NCBI GenBank assembly: GCA_947476465.1
Contig: CANJQN010000036.1
Coordinates: 1-41,583, forward strand
Source: Comamonadaceae bacterium
GTDB lineage: Bacteria > Pseudomonadota > Gammaproteobacteria > Burkholderiales > Burkholderiaceae_C
Direction of reading: 5' to 3'
DNA: 41,583 nucleotides
Shown here: positions 15,090 to 25,100 of the stretch, piece by piece
Layout: every line of letters begins with the position of its first letter
Numbering within the stretch: the stretch's first letter is position 1
Program-made: the position numbers and the translations under genes
The notes under the pieces: generated by a model
Told to the model about the DNA's origin: nothing
Databases searched by the model: none
What the model saw: only the letters and a program-made list of their open reading frames with translations

Positions 15090-16240
15090 CCGACGCCCGG
15101 GCTCACATCTCCGCCCAGAACGCCCAGTTGCTGCGCAACGCGCGGCGCATCGTGGTCAAGGTCGGCTCCAGCCTGGTCACCAACGAGGGGCGCGGCCTGG
15201 ACGAAGGCGCCATCGGCGAGTGGTGCCGGCAGCTGTCGCTGCTGGCGCGGCAGGGGCGCGAGGTGATCATGGTCTCCAGCGGCGCCATCGCCGAGGGCAT
15301 GAAGCGCCTGGGCTGGACGACCCGACCGCATCAGCTGCATGAGTTGCAGGCCGCGGCGGCGGTCGGCCAGATGGGGCTGGCCCAGATGTACGAGACCAAG
15401 CTGCGCGAGCATGGCCTGGGTTCGGCCCAGGTGCTGCTGACGCACGCCGACCTGGCCGACCGCGAGCGCTACCTCAATGCCCGCTCCACCTTGCTGACCC
15501 TGCTGAGCCTTCACGTGCTGCCGGTGATCAACGAAAACGACACCGTCGTCAACGACGAGATCAAGTTCGGCGACAACGACACCCTGGGCGCGCTGGTCGC
15601 CAACCTGGTCGAGGCCGATGTGCTTGTGATCCTCACCGACCAGAAGGGGCTGTACACGGCCGACCCGCGCAAGGACGCGGCCGCCACCTTCGTGCATGAG
15701 GCCCATGCCGGCGACGCGGCGCTCGAGGCCATGGCCGGTGGCGCGGGCTCCGGCATCGGCACGGGCGGCATGATCACCAAGATCCTGGCGGCCAAGCGCG
15801 CGGCGCGCTCCGGTGCCTCCACCGTGATCGCCTGGGGGCGCGAGCCCGACGCGCTGCCGCGCCTGTTCGCGGGCGAGGCCATCGGCACCTTGCTGGTGGC
15901 GCCGACGCAAAAGAGCCAGGCGCGCAAGCGCTGGATCGCTGACCACCTGCAACTGCGCGGCGCGGTGCGGGTCGATGACGGCGCGGCCGCCAAGCTGCGG
16001 CAAGAGGGCAAGAGCCTGTTGCCCATCGGCATGGTGGCTGTCGAAGGCGAGTTCTCGCGCGGCGACGTGATCGCCGTGCGCGATGCCAGCGGGGCGGAGG
16101 TGGCCCGCGGCCTGGCCAACTACGCCAGCTTCGAGGCGCGGCTGCTGTGCCGCAAGGCATCAGGCGAGATCGAGAAGCTGCTCGGCTACGTGGCCGAGCC
16201 GGAGATGATCGATCGCACCAACCTGGTTGTGACGCGCTGA
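15086..16240 (+). CDS. proB: Glutamate 5-kinase
   Basis: A 384-residue enzyme catalysing the first step of proline synthesis, ATP-dependent phosphorylation of glutamate. The amino-acid kinase domain covers about 14-265, with VVKVGSSLVTNEG at the start and the conserved INENDTV and KFGDND motifs. A C-terminal PUA domain runs from about 285 to the end, as in E. coli ProB. Its ATG overlaps the obgE stop, a common coupling in betaproteobacteria. Confidence 0.97.
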   Translation: MTDARAHISAQNAQLLRNARRIVVKVGSSLVTNEGRGLDEGAIGEWCRQLSLLARQGREVIMVSSGAIAEGMKRLGWTTRPHQLHELQAAAAVGQMGLAQMYETKLREHGLGSAQVLLTHADLADRERYLNARSTLLTLLSLHVLPVINENDTVVNDEIKFGDNDTLGALVANLVEADVLVILTDQKGLYTADPRKDAAATFVHEAHAGDAALEAMAGGAGSGIGTGGMITKILAAKRAARSGASTVIAWGREPDALPRLFAGEAIGTLLVAPTQKSQARKRWIADHLQLRGAVRVDDGAAAKLRQEGKSLLPIGMVAVEGEFSRGDVIAVRDASGAEVARGLANYASFEARLLCRKASGEIEKLLGYVAEPEMIDRTNLVVTR

Positions 16241-16271
16241 CACCGATTCGCGATCCGATTGCGAACCGGTA

Positions 16272-16916
16272 TCAGGATTCGCCCAGCCGCCCCATGTGCA
16301 GCCCGGCCTGCGGGTCGGGCTCGAAGGTGGCGCCCGGCGGCAACTCGAACGCGCCGCCCGGTGGCATGCCGGCGTACCCATCATGCGGATCACCGTCCCG
16401 GTTGCGAACGCCGCCGCGCAGATAGCGGTTGTGATGCAGCTCGTGGCGCGGCAGATAGCGCGCCAGTTCCGTCAGCGCCATCTCGTAGACGCCGCGCTTG
16501 AACTCCACCACCACGTCCAGCGGCACCCAGTAGTCGTTCCAGCGCCAGGCGTCGAACTCGGGGTGGTCGGTGGCGCGCAGGTTCAGGTTCCAGTCGTGCC
16601 CTGTCAGCTGGAGCAGGTACCAGATCTGCTTCTGGCCTTTGTAGTGGCCGCGCGCGTCGCGGCGGATGAAGCGGTCAGGTACCTCGTAGCGCAACCAGTC
16701 ACGGGTGCGGGCAACGATGCGCACATGCTCAGCATGGAGCCCCACTTCCTCGTGCAACTCCCGGAACATCGCCTGCTCGGGCGTCTCGCCCCGGTCGATG
16801 CCTCCCTGGGGGAACTGCCAGCTGTGGGTGCGTATGCGCTTGCCCCAGAACACCTGGTTTTTCTGATTGAGCAGGATGATCCCGACGTTGGGCCTGAAGC
16901 CGTCCCGGTCGAGCAT
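16272..16916 (-). CDS. rppH: RNA pyrophosphohydrolase
   Basis: A 214-residue Nudix enzyme that removes pyrophosphate from the 5' end of mRNA and so triggers RNase E decay. The Nudix box GGIDRGETPEQAMFRELHEE is near 40-59, preceded by SWQFPQ. The N-terminus MLDRDGFRPNVGIILLN matches E. coli RppH when the ATG at 16914-16916 is used; two further codons up to a TTG are open. The C-terminal 50 residues are Gly/Pro-rich and variable. It converges with proB and diverges from proS. Confidence 0.95.
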   Translation of the reverse strand: MLDRDGFRPNVGIILLNQKNQVFWGKRIRTHSWQFPQGGIDRGETPEQAMFRELHEEVGLHAEHVRIVARTRDWLRYEVPDRFIRRDARGHYKGQKQIWYLLQLTGHDWNLNLRATDHPEFDAWRWNDYWVPLDVVVEFKRGVYEMALTELARYLPRHELHHNRYLRGGVRNRDGDPHDGYAGMPPGGAFELPPGATFEPDPQAGLHMGRLGES

Positions 16917-16945
16917 AATCAAACCCCAATTCTTGAACTGAGTCC

Positions 16946-16973
16946 ATTATGCATGCCGGTGCGCGTGCGGCAA
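16946..16973 (-). promoter_or_regulatory. Candidate rppH promoter
   Basis: On the minus strand, TTGCCG (16973-16968) and CATAAT (16951-16946) are 16 bases apart. Transcription would begin about 22 bases before the rppH ATG. The region also lies upstream of proS, whose own promoter I could not place. Confidence 0.5.
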
Positions 16974-17014
16974 GTGGCTCGGCTGTTCCTCTCCCCCCCG
17001 TATTTGCGCTGCCG

Positions 17015-18756
<1,742 letters not shown>

Positions 18757-18760
<4 letters not shown>

Positions 18761-19419
18761 TCTCCCGGCGCGCGTTACTGCTGTCAGCACCGGCCGGCCT
18801 GGGGCCGCTGGTCTTTGCCGGCCCGGTCTGGGCCGGCGGCCAGCTCGAGGAGCCGCTGGCCGACTCGGTGCGCGGCGCTCTCTCTTCGGCGATTGCCAAC
18901 TCGGCGCCCCCCGTTCCCCAGTTCGTCGCCACCGACGGCCGCCTGTCCTATCTGCGCTGGATGCAGGCCATGAGCGCTCGCCTGACGCCCCGCAAGACGG
19001 ACGCGCAGCAGCGCCATGAATTTCTTCAAACCCTCTGGTACGAAACCCGCCGCGCAGGCCTGGACACGCAACTGGTGCTCGGGCTGATCCAGGTCGAGAG
19101 CGCGTTTCGCAAGTTCGCGGTCAGCCCCGTGGGTGCGCGCGGCTACATGCAGGTCATGCCCTTCTGGACCCGGGTCATTGGCGACGGCGACGCCAGCCGC
19201 CTGTTCCACATGCAGACCAACCTGCGGTTTGGCTGCGTCATCCTGCGCCACTACCTCGACCGCGAGCGCGGCAACCTGACCATGGCGCTGGGCCGCTACA
19301 ACGGCAGCCGTGGCCAGCCGCAATACCCGAACGCGGTCTTCGGCGCCATGCGCCAATGGGCCTGGCAGGAGCCAGCCATGGAAGCGCGCCGCGAGCCGGG
19401 GCGGTCTCCGCAAGGGTAG
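18757..19419 (+). CDS. Lytic transglycosylase (SLT domain)
   Basis: A 220-residue exported muramidase-like enzyme that cleaves peptidoglycan to 1,6-anhydro products. A signal peptide covers about 1-27 (MISRRALLLS..VWAGG). The SLT fold has the catalytic glutamate in GLIQVESAFRKF (E114), then SPVGARGYMQVMP and ALGRYNGSRGQPQYPNAV. The GTG start at 18757 overlaps the proS stop. The signal peptide lacks an obvious lipobox. Confidence 0.9.
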
Positions 19420-19446
19420 GACTTCGCGCCAGATGCACCGCGCTCC

Positions 19447-19554
19447 TGGATCCCCGCCTTCGCGGGGATGACGACTACTTGAATCTATTCCGGACACCAG
19501 TGCGCCTTCGCGGGGATGACAACCCTGCGTCATCCCCGCGAAGGCGGGGACCCA
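19447..19554. repeat. Family B palindromic repeats, locus B2
   Basis: Three units lie side by side: a palindrome at 19447-19472, a block starting ATTCCGGACACCAGTGCGCC (about 19487-19520), and a palindrome at 19529-19554 in opposite orientation. They fill the gap between the convergent transglycosylase and AAA ATPase genes. Confidence 0.88.
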
Positions 19555-19588
19555 GAGGCGTCGCCTGACCGGCGCGCAAACATGCTCC

Positions 19589-20587
19589 CTACTGCACGAA
19601 CCCCATCTTGGCCTTGCCGTTGCTCGCGCGCGGCAGGTCGTCCGGGCGGATCTCGCTGCGGCCTTCCAGGCGCGCATTGCCGAAGCCGGTCATGAGCGCG
19701 CGCCGCATCTCGCGCGGGGCCAGCTCCGACAGCATGTCCAGCAGGTCGGACGCCGGCTGCGGATCGAAGCGCGTGCCCCAGCCGTGCTCGGCGCGGATCG
19801 TGGTGTACAGGTTGCCCGCAATGCGCCGCGCCGCGTCCGCATCGGGCGGCTCGATCTCGAAGACATTCATGCGGTTGAGGATTGGCTCCGGGATGCAGCG
19901 CTCGTCGTTGGCGGTCATGATCCAGATCACCTGGCTGGCATCGATGGCCACTTCGGCGAACTCGTCCATGAAGGCGCCGGCCGTGTCGTGCTCGAGCAGG
20001 CCGTAGAGGGAACCGAGCGGGTCGTACTGCGCATCGGCCGCCGCCTTGTCGATCTCGTCCACCACGATCACCGGGTTGGCGTACTGGCCGTCCACCAGCG
20101 CCTCGAACACCTTGCCCGGCCGCGCGCCCTTCCACTGCGACGACGAGCCCGAGAGCAGCCAGCCGGCCGTCATGGAGCTCATGGGCACCATGCACATGCC
20201 GGTGCCCAGCAGGTCTGCCAGTTTGCGGGCGAAGTGGGTCTTGCCGATGCCCGGCGGCCCCAGCAGCAGCATGGGCGTGACGTCCAGGCCGTCGCGGCTG
20301 TCCTGGGCCAGCGCCACATGGCGCTTGACGTCATCAAGCGCGTCGGTGAAATTGGGCAATTGCTCGTACAGGCGGCTCATGTCGGGCACGCCGCTGGGCT
20401 TGACCTGGAAGCGCTCGGGGCCGCGCTCCAACATGCGCTCGTAGGTGTTGCGAAGCGACTCGTGCTCGTGCGAGGTCAGCTTGGCCAGCTTGCGTTCCAC
20501 GTCGCCCGGGCGGAACACGCTGCGCAGATGGGCGATCGGCAGCTTGAAGCCTGACCCGTCATGTGGCACCAGTGGGTTGGACGACAT
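19589..20587 (-). CDS. Lon-like AAA+ ATPase without protease domain
   Basis: A 332-residue protein with one AAA+ module. Walker A is GPPGIGKT at 110-117, Walker B is VIVVDEIDK at 173-181, a sensor Asn is at 227, and an arginine finger is at R239 (ILNRM). The core resembles the ATPase of Lon, but there is neither a Lon substrate-binding domain nor a Ser-Lys protease domain. The N-terminal 90 residues are helical and unassigned. Its substrate is unknown. It lies 115 bases after grxD in the hemA-prfA-prmC-grxD direction. Confidence 0.83.
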   Translation of the reverse strand: MSSNPLVPHDGSGFKLPIAHLRSVFRPGDVERKLAKLTSHEHESLRNTYERMLERGPERFQVKPSGVPDMSRLYEQLPNFTDALDDVKRHVALAQDSRDGLDVTPMLLLGPPGIGKTHFARKLADLLGTGMCMVPMSSMTAGWLLSGSSSQWKGARPGKVFEALVDGQYANPVIVVDEIDKAAADAQYDPLGSLYGLLEHDTAGAFMDEFAEVAIDASQVIWIMTANDERCIPEPILNRMNVFEIEPPDADAARRIAGNLYTTIRAEHGWGTRFDPQPASDLLDMLSELAPREMRRALMTGFGNARLEGRSEIRPDDLPRASNGKAKMGFVQ

Positions 20588-20702
20588 TCGTACCTCCGTG
20601 GACAGCCCTTGTTGAGGACCATTCCAGCATAGGCCGTGCCAGCTCGCAACGGGTGGACGGCGCGGCGCGTGCGCGCGTCGGGCTTTACCGACAGTCGGGC
20701 CC

Positions 20703-21026
20703 TCAGCCCTTGGGGGTCAGCACCTGCTGCAGTTCACCGTTCTCGTACATCTCCATCATGATGTCCGAGCCGCCGATGAACTCGCCCTTGACGTACAGCT
20801 GCGGGATGGTGGGCCAGTTGCTGTATTCCTTGATGCCCTGGCGGATGCCGTCGTCTTCGAGCACGTTGACCGTGGTCACGTTCTTGGGCTCGACGCCGCA
20901 GGCCTTGAGGATCTGGATCGCGCGGCCGGAGAAGCCGCACATGGGGAAGCTGGCGTTCCCCTTCATGAACAGCAGGACGTCGCTGCCCTTGACGAGTTGG
21001 TCGATGCGTTGCTGGGTGTCGCTCAT
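20703..21026 (-). CDS. grxD: Monothiol glutaredoxin Grx4
   Basis: A 107-residue monothiol glutaredoxin with the CGFS active site (C30) and the preceding LFMKGN loop. WPTIPQLYVKGEFIGGSDI gives the glutathione-binding part. These proteins carry or transfer [2Fe-2S] clusters with BolA partners rather than reducing disulphides. Length is standard. It sits 32 bases after prmC. Confidence 0.97.
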   Translation of the reverse strand: MSDTQQRIDQLVKGSDVLLFMKGNASFPMCGFSGRAIQILKACGVEPKNVTTVNVLEDDGIRQGIKEYSNWPTIPQLYVKGEFIGGSDIMMEMYENGELQQVLTPKG

Positions 21027-21058
21027 GGGGGGTCCTCGGTGCGATTAGGTGCGGTGGT

Positions 21059-21970
21059 TCAGGACGGATTATCCGGGTTCGACCCGAACACTTGTGGAGG
21101 GGCGGAAATTGGGCCTGACTTGGGCGGGAGATGGGCGGGAGATGCGAGCGGCCCTGGCCAGCGGCCGCCGCTGCAGCGTTCGATCCCGGCCAGGTCACGC
21201 TGGCTGGTCACACCGGTGAAGCCGGCCTGCGCCAAAAGGGTACGCACCGCCTGCGCCTGGTCCCAGCCATGCTCCAACAACAGCCAACCGCCGGCCGCCA
21301 GGTGGGCGGGCGCCTGGGCCACGATGGTGCGCAGATCGTCCAGCCCGTCGGCGCCGGCGGCCAGCGCCGAACGCGGCTCGTGCGTGAGATCGGCCAGGTG
21401 CGGATCGGCTTGCGCCACATAGGGCGGGTTGCTCACGATCATCTGCCAGCCAGCGGCCGCGCCTTCCAGCCACGAGGCCTCGCGCAACCGCAGGGGCAAG
21501 CCCAGCCGTGCGGCGTTGGCGCGGGCCACCGCCAGTGCATCGGCGCTGTGGTCGACCGCTTCCACCTCAGCGTCGGGGCGGCGGTGCAGCAGGGCCAGGG
21601 CAATCGCGCCGCTGCCAGTGCCCAGGTCCAGCACGGCGGGGGCCGGCAGGGGGGCCAGCAGCGCCAACGCCCAGTCGACCAGGGTTTCGGTGTCGGGGCG
21701 CGGCACCAGCACCCGGGCGTCCACCGCCAGCACCAGGCCGTGAAACTCCTTGTGCCCCAGCAGGTAGGCCACCGGCTCGCCGTGCATGCGGCGCGTGCAC
21801 AGCGCCTGGAAAGCTGCTTGCGCGGGGACCGGCAGCGTGTCGGTGTCGTGCGCCAGCAGCCAGGCACGGTCCCCCGGATCGCGGCCCAGCGCGTGCAGCA
21901 GCAGCAGCTGGGCGTCCAGCCGGGCGAGGCCCCGGTCGGCGGCCTGGTGCAGAGCGTCGGCCAGCGTCAT
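21059..21970 (-). CDS. prmC: Release factor glutamine methyltransferase PrmC
   Basis: A 303-residue SAM-dependent enzyme that methylates the glutamine of the GGQ motif in release factors. VLDLGTGSGAIALALL is the SAM site and SNPPYVA is the catalytic NPPY motif. Its ATG overlaps the prfA stop (ATGA), so enzyme and substrate are translationally coupled. After the usual end (DLAGIERCSGGRW) the frame carries an unusual tail of about 35 Pro/Ser-rich residues. Confidence 0.96.
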   Translation of the reverse strand: MTLADALHQAADRGLARLDAQLLLLHALGRDPGDRAWLLAHDTDTLPVPAQAAFQALCTRRMHGEPVAYLLGHKEFHGLVLAVDARVLVPRPDTETLVDWALALLAPLPAPAVLDLGTGSGAIALALLHRRPDAEVEAVDHSADALAVARANAARLGLPLRLREASWLEGAAAGWQMIVSNPPYVAQADPHLADLTHEPRSALAAGADGLDDLRTIVAQAPAHLAAGGWLLLEHGWDQAQAVRTLLAQAGFTGVTSQRDLAGIERCSGGRWPGPLASPAHLPPKSGPISAPPQVFGSNPDNPS

Positions 21971-23061
21971 GCGCGCCCGCCCAGGCCCGACTCCAGTTCC
22001 TCCAGCTGCTCGGCCTTACGGGCCAGCAGCAGGCCGCCGACCAGCTCATCGAGGTCGCCCTCCATCACGAAGGACAGCTTGTACAAGGTGAGGTTGATGC
22101 GGTGGTCGGTCACCCGGCCCTGCGGGAAGTTGTAGGTGCGGATGCGGTCGCTGCGGTCGCCGCTGCCGATCAGGCCCTTGCGGGTGGCCGCCTCCTTGGC
22201 CGCGCGCGCGGCGCGCTCGGCCTCCTGGATGCGGGCCGACAGCACCTGCAGCGCCTTGGCTTTGTTGCGATGCTGGGAGCGGTCGTCCTGGCATTCGGCG
22301 ACGATCCCGGTGGGGATGTGCGTGATGCGCACCGCCGAATCGGTCTTGTTGATGTGCTGGCCGCCCGCGCCCGAGGCGCGGTAGGTGTCGATGCGCAGGT
22401 CGGCCGGGTTGATCTTCACGGCCTGGGCCTCGTCGGGCTCGGCCAGCGCCGCCACCGTGCAGGCGCTGGTGTGGATGCGGCCTTGTGTCTCGGTGGCCGG
22501 CACACGCTGCACCCGGTGGCCGCCCGATTCGAACTTGAGCTTGCCGTAGGCGCCGTCGCCCACCATCCGCACCACCACTTCCTTGTAGCCGCCGACCTCG
22601 CCCAGGCTCTCGCTCACCAGCTCGCAGCGCCAGCCCTGGCGCTCGGCATAGCGGGTGTACATGCGCAGCAGGTCGCCGGCGAACAGCGCCGACTCGTCGC
22701 CGCCGGTGCCGGCGCGGATTTCCAGGAAGGCGTTGCGCACATCGTCGGGATCCTTGGGAATCAGCAGCTGCTGCAGCGCGTCTTCCAGCGCGGGCAGTTC
22801 GGCGTCGATGGCGGCGATCTCCTCGCGCGCCATCTCGGCCATGCTGGGGTCGTCCAGCATGACCCTGGCCTCGGCCAGGCCGGCTTCCAGCGCGCAATAG
22901 TGCTCGAAGTGGCCCGCCACCTCGCTCACCTCGGAGCGCTCGCGGGTGAGGGCGCGCAGGCGGTCCATGTCGTTGGCCACCTCGGGTTGCTGCAGGAAAA
23001 AATCGAGCTCCTGCAGGCGGACGGGGTAGCGATCGAGTTGCTGGCGGAGGAAGGGTTTCAT
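21967..23061 (-). CDS. prfA: Peptide chain release factor 1
   Basis: A 364-residue RF1, which reads UAA and UAG. The PAT codon-recognition tripeptide is at 188-190 and GGQ is at 233-235, within RASGAGGQHINKTDSAVRI. The ATG at 23059-23061 gives MKPFLRQQLDRYPVRLQELD and standard length. The open frame extends 103 codons upstream, but that part translates the repeats at 23.1-23.3 kb and is not protein-like. A 235-base repeat-filled gap separates it from hemA. Confidence 0.98.
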   Translation of the reverse strand: MKPFLRQQLDRYPVRLQELDFFLQQPEVANDMDRLRALTRERSEVSEVAGHFEHYCALEAGLAEARVMLDDPSMAEMAREEIAAIDAELPALEDALQQLLIPKDPDDVRNAFLEIRAGTGGDESALFAGDLLRMYTRYAERQGWRCELVSESLGEVGGYKEVVVRMVGDGAYGKLKFESGGHRVQRVPATETQGRIHTSACTVAALAEPDEAQAVKINPADLRIDTYRASGAGGQHINKTDSAVRITHIPTGIVAECQDDRSQHRNKAKALQVLSARIQEAERAARAAKEAATRKGLIGSGDRSDRIRTYNFPQGRVTDHRINLTLYKLSFVMEGDLDELVGGLLLARKAEQLEELESGLGGRA

Positions 23062-23085
23062 GCGGAAGGAAAGAACTTGGTGCTT

Positions 23086-23188
23086 GTCATCCCCGCGCAG
23101 GCGGGGATCCAGGAGCGAGGTTTGACCGGCGTCACGGGCCTTCGCTGCGCTCGGCCGGGGACTGGATCCCCGCCTTCGCGGGGATGAC
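23086..23188. repeat. Family B palindrome pair, locus B3
   Basis: A palindrome at 23086-23111 (GTCATCCCCGCGCAGGCGGG..) faces an inverted copy at 23163-23188 (TGGATCCCCGCCTTCGCGGG..). About 50 unique bases separate them. The right copy runs into the tandem array that follows. Confidence 0.88.
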
Positions 23189-23270
23189 GAAAGGGGGCGC
23201 GGGGATGACGAAAGGGGGCGCGGGGATGACGAAAGGGGGCGCGGGGATGACGAGAAGGGGCGCGGGGATG
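23180..23270. repeat. 21-bp tandem repeat array
   Basis: GATGACG starts at 23183, 23204, 23225 and 23246, and GATG again at 23267, an exact 21-base period. The unit is GGGATGACGAAAGGGGGCGC plus G; the last copies are slightly diverged. It appears to have grown out of the right half of the adjacent family B palindrome. It lies in the hemA-prfA gap. Confidence 0.92.
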
Positions 23271-23296
23271 GCTCGGTGCGGCGCGCGTGAGCGCCG

Positions 23297-24568
23297 CTAA
23301 CGTTCTTTGCGCAGGAAGAAATGCTCGATCGCGTCGGTGGCCCGCTCGCGGGCTTGCGCGTCGCCGGCATGCAATTCAGCCAAGGCGCCGTGCAGCATCT
23401 TTTGCGTCAGCCCACGCGACAGCGCCTCCAGCACCGCGTCGACGTTCTCCCCTTTGGCTAGCATCTTGCGGGCCCGGGCGATCTCCAGTGCGCGCCACTC
23501 GTCGGCCTGGGTATTGAGCTGGCGGATCAGCGGCACCACACGGCGCTGGTCCATCCAGTGCAAAAAGCCCTGCACCCCGGCGTCGACAATGGCTTCGGCC
23601 TGCTCGACCGCCGCCTGCCGGTGGGCCTGGCCGGTCTGCACCACGTGGGCCAGGTCGTCCACGGTGTACAGGAACACGTCTTCCAGGGCCTTGACCTCCG
23701 GCTCGATGTCGCGCGGCACGGCCAGATCGACCATGAACATCGGGCGGTGCTTGCGCTGCTTGAGCGCGCGCTCGACCGCGCCCAGGCCGATGATCGGCAA
23801 CTGCGAGGCGGTGGAGCTGATCACGGCGTCAAATTCGTGCAGGCGGGCCGGCAGGTCGGCCAGGCGCATCACCTGGCCGCCGAAGCGGCTGGCGAGCTTT
23901 TCGCCGCGCTCCAGGGTGCGGTTGGCCACGACGATGGCCTTGGGGTTGCGGGCGGCAAAGTGGGTTGCGGCCAGCTCGATCATCTCGCCGGCGCCCACGA
24001 ACAGCACCCGGATCTGGGTCAGGTCTTCGAACAGCTGCGCGGCCAGGCGCACCGCGGCGGCCGACATGCTGATGGAATGTGCGCCGATCTCGGTGGAGCT
24101 GCGCACCTCCTTGGCCACCGCGAAGGAGCGCTGGAACAGCTGGTTGAGCGTGGTGCCCAGCACGCCGGCTTCATCGGCCACGCGCACCGCGTCTTTGAGC
24201 TGGCCGAGGATCTGCGCCTCGCCCAGCACCATCGAATCGAGACCGCTGGCCACCCGGAAGGCATGGCGCGCAGCGCCGGCGTCTTCGAGCGAATACGCGT
24301 GCGAGCGCAGCTGGGCCGGGGTGACGCCGCCGGAGTGCGCCAGCCACTCGATGGTGGGGTCCATCTCGTGGTGCTCGCCGGCGCAGTAGATCTCGGTGCG
24401 GTTGCAGGTGGACAGGATGGCCACCTCCGGCGAGACGCCGGCGCGCTCGTGCAGGTTGCCGCGCAGGGCGTGCAGGGTGGGTGCAATTTGGTCAAGGGCG
24501 AACGCAAAACGGCCCCGCATATCCAGCGGCGCCGTCGTGTGATTGATACCCAAAGCCCAGACTGCCAT
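23297..24568 (-). CDS. hemA: Glutamyl-tRNA reductase
   Basis: A 423-residue enzyme that reduces Glu-tRNA to glutamate-1-semialdehyde, the first step of C5 haem synthesis. STCNRTEIYC carries the catalytic cysteine (C55). A Rossmann NADPH domain follows (VLFVGAGEMIELAATHF), then the helical dimerisation domain. The ATG at 24566-24568 gives MAVWALGINHTTAPLDMRGR. No ribosome-binding site precedes it, and a TATAAT box ends only 7 bases upstream, so the mRNA may be leaderless. Confidence 0.97.
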   Translation of the reverse strand: MAVWALGINHTTAPLDMRGRFAFALDQIAPTLHALRGNLHERAGVSPEVAILSTCNRTEIYCAGEHHEMDPTIEWLAHSGGVTPAQLRSHAYSLEDAGAARHAFRVASGLDSMVLGEAQILGQLKDAVRVADEAGVLGTTLNQLFQRSFAVAKEVRSSTEIGAHSISMSAAAVRLAAQLFEDLTQIRVLFVGAGEMIELAATHFAARNPKAIVVANRTLERGEKLASRFGGQVMRLADLPARLHEFDAVISSTASQLPIIGLGAVERALKQRKHRPMFMVDLAVPRDIEPEVKALEDVFLYTVDDLAHVVQTGQAHRQAAVEQAEAIVDAGVQGFLHWMDQRRVVPLIRQLNTQADEWRALEIARARKMLAKGENVDAVLEALSRGLTQKMLHGALAELHAGDAQARERATDAIEHFFLRKER

Positions 24569-24574
24569 GCGCCG

Positions 24575-24580
24575 ATTATA
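24575..24580 (-). promoter_or_regulatory. Candidate -10 box of hemA
   Basis: On the minus strand TTTTATAATCGGCGC precedes the hemA ATG. The TATAAT ends 7 bases before the A of ATG, so the predicted start of transcription coincides with the start codon. No clear -35 is seen. Confidence 0.5.
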
Positions 24581-24659
24581 AAATTCGCGGACGCCTTGGG
24601 GTTGCGCCAATGAGCGCACCCTCGATTTCGCGCCTCGCGCGCCCCTTACCATTGAGGCG

Positions 24660-24782
24660 TTCTCATTTCGCGACACATTCCATCCGTTCGCCCTGAGCTT
24701 GTCAAAGGGCTTCGACAGGCCTGTCCTGAGCCTTGTCGAAGGGCTCAGCCCGAACGGAACGGGGTGTCATGAGGTATGAAAA
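24660..24782. repeat. Family A MITE-like element, copy A3
   Basis: The core CCGTTCGCCCTGAGCTTGTC ... GGGCTCAGCCCGAACGGAAC is flanked by CGACAC on the left (24671-24676) and GTGTCATGAGG on the right. The outermost bases are TTCTCATT (24660) and TATGAAAA (24775-24782), near inverted repeats of each other. Copy A2 has the same layout. It lies between divergent hemA and the small membrane protein gene. Confidence 0.75.
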
Positions 24783-24810
24783 CCTAAATAAGACACGCGC
24801 ACATCCCCCC

Positions 24811-25092
24811 ATGGGCTTTGTTGACATCCTCCTTCACCTGTTCGGCTTCGCCGGCCCGGCCATCGCGCTGGCCCTGCTGATGCCCTTGGCTGGCCGCTTC
24901 CTGCTGGGCCGCAAGGGGAAGGTGCGCCCTTACTGGCCGCAGGCCGGCGTCGGGCTGGCGGTCGGCCTGGCGGTGCTGCTGGCGGGGTTGTGGTATTTCG
25001 GGCGCGACGGAAAAATGGCCACCTACGCTGCCCTGGTGGTGGCCGTGGCCACCACCCAGTGGCTGCAGTCGGGCGGGTGGCGGCGGACATAA
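24811..25092 (+). CDS. Small conserved-looking membrane protein
   Basis: A 93-residue protein that I do not recognise. It has three hydrophobic segments: about 5-28 (LLHLFGFAGPAIALALLMPL), 44-64, and a shorter one near 71-84. Basic residues lie between the first two. The start at ATG 24811 is chosen because the hydrophobic segment begins directly after it; no strong ribosome-binding site is present. It ends 8 bases before yaaA and may be co-expressed. Confidence 0.65.
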   Translation: MGFVDILLHLFGFAGPAIALALLMPLAGRFLLGRKGKVRPYWPQAGVGLAVGLAVLLAGLWYFGRDGKMATYAALVVAVATTQWLQSGGWRRT

Positions 25093-25100
25093 TCGGGCGC

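Noticed and set aside
16247..16265. Terminator between convergent proB and rppH (TTCGC / GCGAA)
   Set aside because: The stem is only 5 bp, its 9-base loop is unremarkable, and no T-tract follows.
23180..23270. Possible CRISPR array
   Set aside because: The units are contiguous 21-mers without unique spacers and there are no cas genes.
23062..23370. A 103-residue N-terminal extension of RF1
   Set aside because: It translates the palindromes and the 21-bp array. RF1 has standard length from the ATG at 23061.
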